A stretch of 22,817 nt of DNA, from the IMG/VR virus record IMGVR_UViG_3300025102_000312, positions 1 to 22,817 of that record. One strand, given 5' to 3'. A model generated the notes under the pieces. That model saw only the letters and a program-made list of their open reading frames with translations, was not told where the DNA came from and did no database searches. The DNA is from a virus. The translations under genes were made by a program, and so were the position numbers. Shown piece by piece: positions 8,692-16,893 of the stretch (positions are counted from its first letter, which is position 1; each line of letters begins with the position of its first letter).

Positions 8692-10824
8692 TTATAAAAG
8701 TTTAGGATTTACTTCAAATAAATTCCCATTATTGTAAAGTTTTTGAGTCTTTTCATAACGACTTTCTGCTGTTCTTGCTCTAGCACGCAGTTCTTCAAGA
8801 CTTTTTCCTGTACGTATTTGAGATTGTTGAAGAACATATTGTGGGCCAACAAGTATAGGTTTTCCATTTCGTCCTTTAATTGGAAGTTTATCTTTATCAA
8901 CAAGAGCATATACGGGCAATGCTGTGCCTGATCGTCTATCAGGAACAAGAAACACATTAACACCTAACTTTAATTTTTTATCTGATGATGGTTGTACTAA
9001 TAACAATTTATCTTCAACAGATTTTTTAAAATCATTTAACTCAGCAGGTATATCACCATAAGCACGTTCTGGAGTAAAACGAGAACGTCTTATTGAGCTA
9101 TGCATTAAGTTGCTTTCTTTAAATACAGCACCAGCAGAATTTTTTAGAATAGTTGATGCTCGTTCTTTACCAGACACAGAAACAACAGTAGGAATATATG
9201 ATTCATAAAATGCTATTTCTTCTTCAGTTGCATCACTATCAACATTTTCTCTAATAAACTGTCTTACAGATACATCGTCACCTAATACAGTTCGTAACAT
9301 TTCATCTTTTGATTCTTTTGGCTTATCCATATATATTTGAAGTTTATTTAAAAACTCAGGCGCAGCATCATTACCCAATGTATCTACAACATTAGCTAAT
9401 GCTTCAAACTTAACACGTGTATCATCTTTTATTCCGCGAGGATTGATACGTGTAAATCTTCCATCAAAAGATCTTGTAGATTGTTTATATAAACTTACTG
9501 CCGTAAGAACCTGATCTGAATCTAAATTATCAACATTGTCAAAATAATCTATTACTTGTTGTGGTAATGCACCTTTACCACCAAGTATCATTTCTTGCAT
9601 GGGGCCATAATATTCTTCCCATGATTTTCTTTGTTGTTCATTTTGAGGTGGTATTAATATCTGATCCATTAGACGAGCAAAGTCTACACCAGACGTTACA
9701 CCATAACTATTAGATATAAGATCTGCATCATCTTGACCTACTCCACCAAATTCTCCTAATTTGGTTTTGGCTGCATCTGTTAATCTTTCGATGCTTTGTT
9801 TATTAAATTGATCTTGTACAGTATTTTTTAATGTTGTTAGGTGACGAGACATTTCAATTTGCACACCAGCAAATTGTTTAGAATTAATAACTGCATCTGT
9901 AAGACCTGCACGCCCTAAACCACGTTGTATATTTGCAGGTATCTTTGAGGTGTTTACAGTTCCTTCTCGTAAAGCTATTGTCATATAATTTAATATAGAT
10001 GTCATATGAGGAGCTTTTCTTGCTGGGTCAGCATTAGGAAATGCACCATCCCACAATTCCCCTGCTTTATTAGAAATTCTAGTTAATGTACCTCTTGCAT
10101 ATGAAGCATTTAATTTTTGTATTCCATTTGAAAGAAATGATGTGCTAGCAGATTCATTTGTAGATTGAATTAAAACAAGATTATCTACCTCTTGTTTATA
10201 TCTTGCGTCTGCTGCACCTTCACCACCATCTGTAGATGCTAATGTTTCAACATCAGAGTTTGCTATATTTTGATTTGCTACTGCAAAAGCAAGTGCTACA
10301 CCTTCATCGTGTTTAACTTTATCTTGAGCTAATTTTGAAGCATATTGTTTGCTTGCAAGCAAACCTATTTGCTTAGTAAAATTACTAAACTTACCACTAT
10401 CTTCAACTTGCTTATCTAAATAAGCACCAAACTGTTCTTCAAATCCTTCTGGATTTCTTTTATTAACTTCCAAGTTTGCTAAAGCCTGTGCAGTTGAATC
10501 AATATTTACTTTTAATTCATTTATAAATCTTTCTTGAGCAATAGGCTCATAATACTTTTCTGCAACAGGAGATAATGATTTCGGTGTATCAGCAAAAGAT
10601 AACGTACCAGTTTTTTCATCTCTTATACTTATTGCTGCTAGCTGTGCCTCTTTTGTACCTTTGTTCTTTTCAATATCATAAGCATACTTATAGGCTTGCT
10701 CACGAATATTTCTGCCAGCAATAGCCATCTGCTGCCCAATACGAGCAGCACCATCCCCCATTGTAACAATACCAATAGGGCCAATTCTAGGTGCGTTACT
10801 TTTTAATACTTCAATTTTTGCCAT
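8692..10824 (-). CDS. Internal virion protein, T7 gp15-like position
   Basis: A 710-aa protein placed between a gp14-like and a gp16-like protein, the position of T7 gp15, which forms the middle of the ejected tube. It is mostly helical and hydrophilic, with repeated Gln/Lys/Asp-rich stretches, no membrane segment and no signal peptide. The N-terminus (IGPIGIVTMGDGAARIGQQMA, about 15-35) is the sort of short hydrophobic opening seen in these proteins. I see no catalytic motif and no internal repeat. The ATG follows the upstream stop by 3 nt with an AGGA Shine-Dalgarno inside the end of that gene. Function is inferred from order and size. Confidence 0.7.
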   Translation of the reverse strand: MAKIEVLKSNAPRIGPIGIVTMGDGAARIGQQMAIAGRNIREQAYKYAYDIEKNKGTKEAQLAAISIRDEKTGTLSFADTPKSLSPVAEKYYEPIAQERFINELKVNIDSTAQALANLEVNKRNPEGFEEQFGAYLDKQVEDSGKFSNFTKQIGLLASKQYASKLAQDKVKHDEGVALAFAVANQNIANSDVETLASTDGGEGAADARYKQEVDNLVLIQSTNESASTSFLSNGIQKLNASYARGTLTRISNKAGELWDGAFPNADPARKAPHMTSILNYMTIALREGTVNTSKIPANIQRGLGRAGLTDAVINSKQFAGVQIEMSRHLTTLKNTVQDQFNKQSIERLTDAAKTKLGEFGGVGQDDADLISNSYGVTSGVDFARLMDQILIPPQNEQQRKSWEEYYGPMQEMILGGKGALPQQVIDYFDNVDNLDSDQVLTAVSLYKQSTRSFDGRFTRINPRGIKDDTRVKFEALANVVDTLGNDAAPEFLNKLQIYMDKPKESKDEMLRTVLGDDVSVRQFIRENVDSDATEEEIAFYESYIPTVVSVSGKERASTILKNSAGAVFKESNLMHSSIRRSRFTPERAYGDIPAELNDFKKSVEDKLLLVQPSSDKKLKLGVNVFLVPDRRSGTALPVYALVDKDKLPIKGRNGKPILVGPQYVLQQSQIRTGKSLEELRARARTAESRYEKTQKLYNNGNLFEVNPKLL

Positions 10825-10827
10825 TAC

Positions 10828-11289
10828 TTATCCTGTATTAGATACGTTATATGCTTTCATTCCCAAATCTGAAATTGCAGAAAATGATTGTAAAACAGAT
10901 AGCTGCATAGCTTGCTCTCCTTCAAATTGTGCAAACTGTGCGCGTCTTTCTGCTCTTCCCATTGAAAATAAACTTTGAACTTGTATAGCCTTCAATTCGT
11001 CTGTTGTTTTTTGTTTTGCTGCTTCCTGTATAGCCATAAGAGATCGATCTGCACCTCGTCTATTATATCCAGTAATAGCAGATGAATTTTTTAAAAAATC
11101 TGAATATGCTTTTGATCGTGCAGTAGCATCACGTTCAGCCTGTAATTGTATAGCAAGTTTATTATCACGTGACTGCCTTGCTATTTCATCCTGTTTAATT
11201 TTTTCCGCACGTGCAGCTTGATCATATCCAGTAATCTGTAATGCTGTACCCATTCCCATTGCTGCATATGCTAACCATTCAAGTGCCAT
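10828..11289 (-). CDS. Internal virion protein, T7 gp14-like
   Basis: A 153-aa protein with a short hydrophobic N-terminus (ALEWLAYAAMGMGTALQIT, residues 2-20), a long Lys/Arg/Gln/Ala-rich helix, and an NRRGAD..LMAIQEAAKQKT segment. This is the usual layout of gp14-type proteins, which form an outer-membrane pore during ejection. Its place directly after tail tubular protein B and before two large internal proteins supports the call. The AGGAG Shine-Dalgarno overlaps the stop of the upstream gene and lies 7 nt before the ATG. Length is shorter than T7 gp14 (196 aa). Confidence 0.75.
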   Translation of the reverse strand: MALEWLAYAAMGMGTALQITGYDQAARAEKIKQDEIARQSRDNKLAIQLQAERDATARSKAYSDFLKNSSAITGYNRRGADRSLMAIQEAAKQKTTDELKAIQVQSLFSMGRAERRAQFAQFEGEQAMQLSVLQSFSAISDLGMKAYNVSNTG

Positions 11290-11298
11290 ATATATCTC

Positions 11299-13869
11299 CT
11301 ACTGAAATGCTACCTCAACAACCATACCATTTAGTTGCATATTTAATGGTGCAATCTGAGATATAGTTACTGTTGGATCTTTACTATAACCTAAAACTCT
11401 AAACTCTTTTTTACCTGTAAATGCTTCTCTTGGTGTTGCAGGATTAAAATTAACATTGCGAATAATCATATTTGTACCATTAACAGAAACACTTAATGTT
11501 TCCTGTAAATCTAAAATAACATTTGTAATTTTACGAGGTCTGCCTGTTAAAGGGCCGCCGGGGACCTGTGCATCGATAGGCATTGTTTGCAACTCTGGAA
11601 CAAATTTAAATCCTATTTCTGCTGAAATAGATGCCTTAACAGCACTTACATCTACATTACCACCAGATACAGTAAATGAACCTAGATACTCTGTATTATC
11701 TATAACATCAACTACAGCACCGTTTGAAAAGTGACTTGATACACTAAACACACCAGCAGTACCATTAAAGTCATCTGCAAAATCCATATTTATATTTTTA
11801 TCAAACTGCTCTAAAAAAAACTTATTTGTGCCTGAGCCATCATCTCTAACAGAAACACTAAACAAACTTTCATCTATTGCACATATAGAATGAGATCTAC
11901 CTTCTGTTGTCCAACGCATCCATCCAGCACGTTTTTCTGCTCGTATGCTGTAAAATACAGCAACCTCACCATTATCCATTAAAAAGAATGCATATGCACC
12001 CGGCCTGTTTAATGAACCCTTTACAGATGTAAGCTGTAATGGATTTGATATTAAGTGAGATGACAATATAGAAATCATATTTGTTACATATGCGCCTTCA
12101 GTATCACTAAATAAAAATTCACGTACAGCAGTGCCAGTTGCTTGTACAAATAATGTACCGCCATCAAGTGATAATGGTCTTACAAAGCCAGTACCAAAAG
12201 GAGTCTGTTCAGATACTTTTGCTATAGAAGGTGTAATAGGTTGATCCTGAAATGCAGGTATAAAAAATTCACCTTGATTACAAAAAACCTGCAAATCTCT
12301 ATTTGAAACAAGATGTCTAATAAAATTAGTTACACCAACAGCAACTTCTAAATCTATTGCATTAGATGCTTCACCTTTGCCAACATCAAAGTTAAAAAAC
12401 TCACCACTTGCTGATGACCATATTCCACTTGGTTGGGATGGTGTACCACCAAACCATAGCCTATCTTCATGAAATGTTATAGCTGCTGGATAGCCTCGAA
12501 GATCACTATAAGATTGTTCAAACCATTCTGTTGTTGCTGTATTAGCACTAGTTATAATTGGATTACCACCACCAGTTGCAGTTGAAGTTGCACTGCCACC
12601 AGCAGTATATTCAAACTCATTATCGTCTATAACTGCACTAACAGTTCTACTACCATTAATATTTGAGTTACTAATACCACCTAAAGAGCCAGCATTTGAT
12701 ATTGTAATAGTAACACCTGATGCCAAACCATGATCTAAATGTACAACACGAACTTTATTTGATCCTTCTGTAGTATTCAAAGAATCAAAATCTAATCGTC
12801 TTTCTATTGTACCCTGCACATTAGCTGTTGCCGTTGTTGTGTTTGTTACACCAGTAATATCTACTTGTGTATTATTTATTAAAAGACTTGTACCAACATG
12901 ACCTGAAACAAAATAACCTGCACTTGTTGTAAGGGTAATTCCATTTCCTGATACTGCTGATGGTGTGATTGTCATACCACTAGCCTGAAAATGATAATAT
13001 GGTTGTAACTTTTTATTGCCATCAGCAGATGTATCAAATGCAAAAGTACGCACCTCAAAACTTGTTAATCCAGTTCTTACAAGTTCTCTTGGCATAAAAT
13101 CATTATGTGCAATAAACATAAAGTCACCAGATTGTGCATATGTAAATTGCGTAAGATTAGTATCTGTAAATGGAAGAGATGCACTATCTACATCTTGTGT
13201 AAGTGTAGATACTAAAGAATTAAATGATCCATTAGCATTAACTCTAAATATCTCAATTTTTCCTGAACTAAAAGCTACAATATATTTTTCATCACTAGAA
13301 AATATAAATGGCTCTAATCTTATTTTTTGAGATACAACAGTAAAATCTGTTACTGCTAATCGTGTTGAATCAGTTGTTGTAACTGTTCTGTTATCTGTAC
13401 TTAATCCATCACGTTTTACCGTAACAACATTTGCTGCTGGATTAGTAACAGTTAAACCTGATACTGCATTTAGAGCAGTAAAAATATTATCTGCTGTCGT
13501 ATTATTATCTGCATTTGCTCTTACAAAATGAGTATTACCTGATGAAGCACTTGGAGAACTACTACCAGATGCTTCAAACTCAAGTGTAATTATAGTATTA
13601 TCACTTAATGTAAAAGTAAGCTGTGTTCCGACCACTATATTTGCGAAATCAGTAACAGTCACAGTACAGCTTGGTTGATCATATGTTTGTGAAAAGTTGT
13701 GAAGTCTTTTAGAGCCGGGACGATTTATAACCCCACCTTCAGCACGAATAAACACATTTTTCACAGATTGACCAGCTTGATTGTAAACTGCTGAATCTAT
13801 GCGGCTAGTTAGTGAAGGATTAATTTCACCAAAAATAAAGTTGTTTAGCGGTACACGTATCCTCGCCAT
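11299..13869 (-). CDS. Tail tubular protein B (nozzle), T7 gp12-like
   Basis: An 856-aa nozzle protein that closes the podovirus tail. The N-terminus is typical: NNFIFGEINPSLTSRID followed by QSVKNVFIRAEGGVINRPG. The central and C-terminal beta-propeller region shows the family pattern YPAAITFHEDRLWFGGT, then PSGIWSSASGEFFNF, LQVFCNQGEFFI, and AVFYSIRAEKRAGWMRW. Two stretches look inserted: about 66-180 (Thr/Val/Asn-rich beta) and about 375-440, an HGL..G..I.ISN..S..GI...N..R.V..V...EFEY pattern like the E1_FCCH-type fold. I chose the ATG at 13869 over a TTG one codon upstream; it overlaps the previous stop as TGATG and has AAGG upstream. It should stack on tail tubular protein A. Confidence 0.9.
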   Translation of the reverse strand: MARIRVPLNNFIFGEINPSLTSRIDSAVYNQAGQSVKNVFIRAEGGVINRPGSKRLHNFSQTYDQPSCTVTVTDFANIVVGTQLTFTLSDNTIITLEFEASGSSSPSASSGNTHFVRANADNNTTADNIFTALNAVSGLTVTNPAANVVTVKRDGLSTDNRTVTTTDSTRLAVTDFTVVSQKIRLEPFIFSSDEKYIVAFSSGKIEIFRVNANGSFNSLVSTLTQDVDSASLPFTDTNLTQFTYAQSGDFMFIAHNDFMPRELVRTGLTSFEVRTFAFDTSADGNKKLQPYYHFQASGMTITPSAVSGNGITLTTSAGYFVSGHVGTSLLINNTQVDITGVTNTTTATANVQGTIERRLDFDSLNTTEGSNKVRVVHLDHGLASGVTITISNAGSLGGISNSNINGSRTVSAVIDDNEFEYTAGGSATSTATGGGNPIITSANTATTEWFEQSYSDLRGYPAAITFHEDRLWFGGTPSQPSGIWSSASGEFFNFDVGKGEASNAIDLEVAVGVTNFIRHLVSNRDLQVFCNQGEFFIPAFQDQPITPSIAKVSEQTPFGTGFVRPLSLDGGTLFVQATGTAVREFLFSDTEGAYVTNMISILSSHLISNPLQLTSVKGSLNRPGAYAFFLMDNGEVAVFYSIRAEKRAGWMRWTTEGRSHSICAIDESLFSVSVRDDGSGTNKFFLEQFDKNINMDFADDFNGTAGVFSVSSHFSNGAVVDVIDNTEYLGSFTVSGGNVDVSAVKASISAEIGFKFVPELQTMPIDAQVPGGPLTGRPRKITNVILDLQETLSVSVNGTNMIIRNVNFNPATPREAFTGKKEFRVLGYSKDPTVTISQIAPLNMQLNGMVVEVAFQ

Positions 13870-14453
13870 CAACTTCGCCTTTCAGTAATAAACCTCGATG
13901 TAACAAGTTTTCTAGTTGTTTGCTGTTGACTATCTAATGTTTTTGCCTGTTGAAGCAATGCTCCACCTTTCTGCTCAAGAATAGATGAGAGTTGCTCATC
14001 TCTTGCTATTGCTAAAGCAAATGATGCTGCAAGAGAAAACTCTAGTGCAACAGTAAAATATGATGGAAAATCTTGTTCTAATGCACGAAATGTATAGTCA
14101 GCTACTAATGTATCTTGTGTTGATGCATCACTAAATACTTTGTCACCATAAATATTATATTCAATAATAGCATCGCTAATTGTAACAGCATGTAACATTA
14201 ACATATCTGTTGGTAGTTGATGCGCTGTATCATATCTACCAGTAGGAACATTAGTAAGTAAATTTAATTGCGCTTGGTTTGTAGCAAACCTCCATCTGCT
14301 AGAACATAATGTAGTACGGACTATATCTTCATAGATAGCATTTGCTACAGTTGATTCAGTGGTTGAGGCAGTAAATGATGTAATTGGATCTGCACCAATA
14401 AGAATCAACCCTCTGGATGCAATATCAATATCTGAATTAGCTGCTGATGGCAT
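13869..14453 (-). CDS. Tail tubular protein A (adaptor), T7 gp11-like
   Basis: A 194-aa protein that links the portal to the nozzle. The family pattern is clear: an N-terminal helix with ASRGLILIGADPI.SF, then ES..ANAIYEDIVRTTL.S.RWRFAT..A.L, then YDTAHQLPTDMLMLHAV, then EYNIYGDKVFSD, and a C-terminal helical pair (FTVALEFSLAASFALAIARD, then LLQQAKTLDSQQ). Length matches T7 gp11 (196 aa). The ATG has no nearby Shine-Dalgarno: the 13 nt before it are the end of a hairpin plus ATAACATCAC, so initiation may depend on structure or on a purine-rich sequence upstream of the hairpin. It overlaps the next gene by 1 nt (TGATG). Confidence 0.9.
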   Translation of the reverse strand: MPSAANSDIDIASRGLILIGADPITSFTASTTESTVANAIYEDIVRTTLCSSRWRFATNQAQLNLLTNVPTGRYDTAHQLPTDMLMLHAVTISDAIIEYNIYGDKVFSDASTQDTLVADYTFRALEQDFPSYFTVALEFSLAASFALAIARDEQLSSILEQKGGALLQQAKTLDSQQQTTRKLVTSRFITERRS

Positions 14454-14463
14454 GTGATGTTAT

Positions 14464-14495
14464 GGGAGAGGTAAGTTGATACCTTGACCTCTCCC
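14464..14495 (-). other. 9-bp hairpin between capsid-adjacent gene and tail adaptor gene
   Basis: On the minus strand GGGAGAGGT pairs perfectly with ACCTCTCCC around a 14-nt loop that can form a further 3-bp pair. No T-run follows on either strand, so a classic Rho-independent terminator is not supported. It lies just after the highly expressed capsid genes and 10 nt before the start of the tail adaptor gene. The 5' arm contains a GGAGAGG purine run that would be hidden in the stem, so it could act as an mRNA stability or cleavage element, or lower downstream translation (inference). Confidence 0.65.
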
Positions 14496-14503
14496 AAACT
14501 CCT

Positions 14504-14767
14504 TTAGTCTGAGTCTGTTTCAGTTATAGCCAAACCATCGGTTACGTCTACAACAGTACCAGTATTAGACTTTACACTAACAAAACTTGTTGTTGGTGTA
14601 TTCGTATCAGCTACAATAATAACATCACGAACAGAAAGCATGTTCGCAGCACTATTAAAGTAACCTTCTGTGTTTACAGCGGCAATTGCATCTGTAGTTG
14701 TATAAAACCACAGATCACCATTAGAAGCACCACCAATACGGGTTAAACCACTTGCTGCATAAGCCAT
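14504..14767 (-). CDS. Small capsid-adjacent protein, possible decoration protein
   Basis: An 87-aa protein, MAYAASGLTRIGGASNGDLW..TTDAIAAVNTEGYFNSA.., followed by a beta-rich Thr/Val C-terminal half (DVIIVAD, SFVSVKSNTGTVVDVTDG). I recall this 'SGLTR..G..N...W.Y.TTDA...VN..GYFN' type as a common neighbour of the capsid gene in marine phages. The gene has the strongest ribosome-binding site in the window (AGGAGG, 8 nt before ATG, overlapping the capsid stop), implying high copy number. Adjacency and expression suggest a capsid decoration or stabilising protein; this is inference. The sequence itself carries no known catalytic motif. Confidence 0.75.
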   Translation of the reverse strand: MAYAASGLTRIGGASNGDLWFYTTTDAIAAVNTEGYFNSAANMLSVRDVIIVADTNTPTTSFVSVKSNTGTVVDVTDGLAITETDSD

Positions 14768-14775
14768 ATCTTAAT

Positions 14776-14781
14776 CCTCCT
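14776..14781 (-). promoter_or_regulatory. Strong Shine-Dalgarno for the 87-aa capsid-adjacent gene
   Basis: A full AGGAGG on the minus strand, 8 nt before the ATG. Its 5' end overlaps the TAG stop of the major capsid gene, so ribosomes finishing the capsid protein terminate on top of this site. It is the best ribosome-binding site I saw in the window. Confidence 0.8.
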
Positions 14782-15592
14782 AGTTGTTGTCTAAGACTTC
14801 ATAGACACCGTTGTCATCAATAACAACAGAACCCATTGACATCATAGAGGTTGCAAGATGCGCGGCTTTCTCAGGTACATAATTAATCTCTGTTTGTACA
14901 TCAGAGTTAATACCCAATCCAATCGCAGAAGAATGATAACCCATATTTTTACCTGCGGTTATTGCAGAGGTTGAGAAAATCTTAAATCCAAGAAATTCTT
15001 TCATGCTCATACCGCCAGCAAAAGGTAGGTTTTGTTCTCCAACAAAATCAGATGATGCAAACTCTGTAATCAAAAACAGATCAGCATATCCTTTAGGATG
15101 CATGGCAAGATAACGTCCACCATCTTCAGGAATATTTGCTGAACCCATTGTTTCAAACAAAGCAAGCAAATCAGCTTTGTCTACTGCTGCACCAGTAGAG
15201 TTAATCTGCGTACTGTTTGCACCAGCATCCATTGCTGTATAGATGATTTCGTCAGTCTTACGACCAAGTGCAGCAGCAGCAGATTGTGCTACAGCTTGAC
15301 GCTCATCAATGTTTGTCTTTAACTCGTCTAGCTTATCAATATACTCAGGAGCATAAAAATCTGCCATTGTTGCTTCCACATTAGTATGTGCAAGTTCCAT
15401 TGGAGTTACATTACCATTTCGAGACTTTGTATTTGCTGAACCAGTGCCAATCTTTTGGAACCGAACAACATTTCCACGAACATTACCAGCAGTGCGAACA
15501 GTGCCACGGAGTTTAGAACCCATACGCTGATAAGCAAGATGAACTTCAGTCTCAAACTGTTTAATAAAGGCTTGATCTATTGTATTAGCCAT
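14780..15592 (-). CDS. Major capsid protein
   Basis: A 270-aa protein starting MANTIDQAFIKQFETEVHLAYQ. I recognise the type: a short capsid family with a 'G.KLRG.VR' segment, 'VRFQKIG.G', 'ATMADFYAPEYIDKLDELKTN' and a C-terminal 'LGINSDVQTEINYVPEKAAHLAT' (from memory the family called Phage_capsid_2, PF19821), likely of HK97 fold but not similar to T7 gp10. It follows the scaffold by one gene, is preceded by a 103-nt leader with hairpins, and has a GAGAGG Shine-Dalgarno 8 nt before the ATG, all fitting strong expression. The N-terminus shows no long delta domain, which fits the use of a separate scaffold protein. The assembled shell is filled by the terminase through the portal. Confidence 0.88.
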   Translation of the reverse strand: MANTIDQAFIKQFETEVHLAYQRMGSKLRGTVRTAGNVRGNVVRFQKIGTGSANTKSRNGNVTPMELAHTNVEATMADFYAPEYIDKLDELKTNIDERQAVAQSAAAALGRKTDEIIYTAMDAGANSTQINSTGAAVDKADLLALFETMGSANIPEDGGRYLAMHPKGYADLFLITEFASSDFVGEQNLPFAGGMSMKEFLGFKIFSTSAITAGKNMGYHSSAIGLGINSDVQTEINYVPEKAAHLATSMMSMGSVVIDDNGVYEVLDNN

Positions 15593-15695
15593 TATTCAGT
15601 CCTCTCATTAAAGTTTCACTACACCAACGGTTGTCCGTTTCCTTCGTCGTCCAGTTATCTCATTGCGAGGCTGTCAGATAAAACAGGCCGTAATA
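15593..15695 (-). promoter_or_regulatory. Leader before the capsid gene with two small hairpins
   Basis: This 103-nt stretch is the longest gap between genes in the window. On the minus strand it holds a bulged 6-bp hairpin (GGCCTGT / ACAGCC, 15669-15689), then a 5-bp hairpin with a 4-nt loop (AACGG ACAA CCGTT, 15626-15639), then a GAGAGG ribosome-binding site. No -35/-10 pair or clear T7-class promoter stands out, and no T-run follows either hairpin. It may contain a phage-specific promoter or an RNA processing site that raises capsid expression; this is inference from position. Confidence 0.45.
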
Positions 15696-16235
15696 TCAAT
15701 CCCATGCCATATTTTCAGATAAATTACAACGCACAAAACGCACACATTGGAATCCATTTATAGTGGTTGCCTTCTTTGCAAACTGAAAACCTAACCAATT
15801 CAACCACTTAATTGTTTTTGTGTGATCTATAGGAACTAAATTTTCTAATATATCATAGTCAATTAACAGTATATCTATGATACGTTTGGTAACTCTACAA
15901 AATTTTAAAGGCTCTTCTTCACATAAATTGCTTCCAAGCAACCAAATTACAGCACTTCTATATTCTTTATCAAAAGAAATATCTGATACACCAAACATTG
16001 CACATGGTTTATTGTTAATGATTATTGTCCATGTTTTACCATTGGGATCTCTTAATGGCTCATGCAATGCTGCCCAAGGCGATGCACCAACAATCATGCA
16101 TTCTCTTATATCAGTAGGACGTAAATGATGCTGAAGGTAGCCAGCATGCTCACTTGTAGCATTGACTACCTTTGCATCGATAAACTCAATCTTATTTATA
16201 TAGTTGATTGAATCCTTCTTCGACTTCTCTAACAT
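15696..16235 (-). CDS. T7 gp13-like / GNAT-fold protein
   Basis: A 179-aa protein resembling the T7 gp13 group (DUF2833), which shares the GNAT acetyltransferase layout. Visible are an N-terminal VVNAT.EHA..L..HLRPTDIRE segment, P..AL...L, a central beta pair (GKTWTIIINNKPCAMFGVS), a WLLGS turn, and the conserved C-terminal LENLVPIDHTKTIKWLNWLGF motif, where GNAT proteins usually have N..s..wl..lGF. T7 gp13 is needed for virion assembly; whether this one acetylates anything cannot be told, and I do not see a clear Q/RxxGxG/A acetyl-CoA loop. It overlaps the scaffold gene by 44 nt, with an AGGG at about 10 nt before the ATG. Its place between scaffold and capsid differs from T7, where gp13 follows gp12. 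Confidence 0.72.
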   Translation of the reverse strand: MLEKSKKDSINYINKIEFIDAKVVNATSEHAGYLQHHLRPTDIRECMIVGASPWAALHEPLRDPNGKTWTIIINNKPCAMFGVSDISFDKEYRSAVIWLLGSNLCEEEPLKFCRVTKRIIDILLIDYDILENLVPIDHTKTIKWLNWLGFQFAKKATTINGFQCVRFVRCNLSENMAWD

Positions 16236-16893
16236 AACCAGCGTCCCTATGAACAGGATTCCAATATCTAGGATCTTGCATTTTAGTTCTTAGTTCATCT
16301 TCATTTGCTCGTAATGATGGCTGTGCATCAGATGATACTGTTGCATCTTTCATTTTACTCATAAGAAACTCCATCATTTCTATGCCTTTAGCTGATTGTC
16401 CAATGCCTAAGATTACATCTTCATATTCTGATGGAAAGAATTTCTGACTCCATAAACTTACAGCATCAATTCTAGCTTCTGCATTATCACCTAAATGAGT
16501 CATTTCAGAATCAAGATCTGGTTGCATAGCTTCCATTGCAGTATTAAATTGTTCAATGCCATTTACAAATTCTTCTTGCGAATATCCATTTTCAAACGCA
16601 TGGTTTGCCCACCATTGAAATAATGCATTATCATTAGCAAGCTCTTCATCAACAATATCAGGAATTTCATAGTGACCAGCACTTTCTGGTCTACTTGAGT
16701 ATGCTTCCTTTTCCATTTCTGAAATTAATTCATTACGAAGATCTTCTTCTCTTTTACCTTTCCAAGATTCAAGCTCACCATATGATTTTGCCATAGCTTC
16801 TGGTGATTCAAACTTTTCTGGCAACCATTCAGGTCTTTCTGATACAGGTGCTTCTGTAGCCTCTGCTACTTCAACATTATCTGTTTGTTCCAT
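16192..16893 (-). CDS. Capsid scaffolding (assembly) protein
   Basis: A 233-aa acidic protein with the usual scaffold features: a Glu-rich disordered N-terminus, then RPEWLPEKFESPEAMAKSY (a pattern common to T7-like and other phage scaffolds), a helical centre, and a C-terminal MQDPRYWNP..RD.GYVREVEEGFNQLYK tail, a typical capsid-binding end. It would guide capsid assembly and then leave. It starts within the end of the 89-aa gene (17-nt overlap) and lies one gene before the capsid gene, fitting the role. Confidence 0.88.
   Translation of the reverse strand: MEQTDNVEVAEATEAPVSERPEWLPEKFESPEAMAKSYGELESWKGKREEDLRNELISEMEKEAYSSRPESAGHYEIPDIVDEELANDNALFQWWANHAFENGYSQEEFVNGIEQFNTAMEAMQPDLDSEMTHLGDNAEARIDAVSLWSQKFFPSEYEDVILGIGQSAKGIEMMEFLMSKMKDATVSSDAQPSLRANEDELRTKMQDPRYWNPVHRDAGYVREVEEGFNQLYK

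Noticed and set aside
13016-13330. 104-aa open frame on the plus strand
   Set aside because: It is antisense to the tail nozzle gene, with shadow-type composition and no neighbours on that strand.
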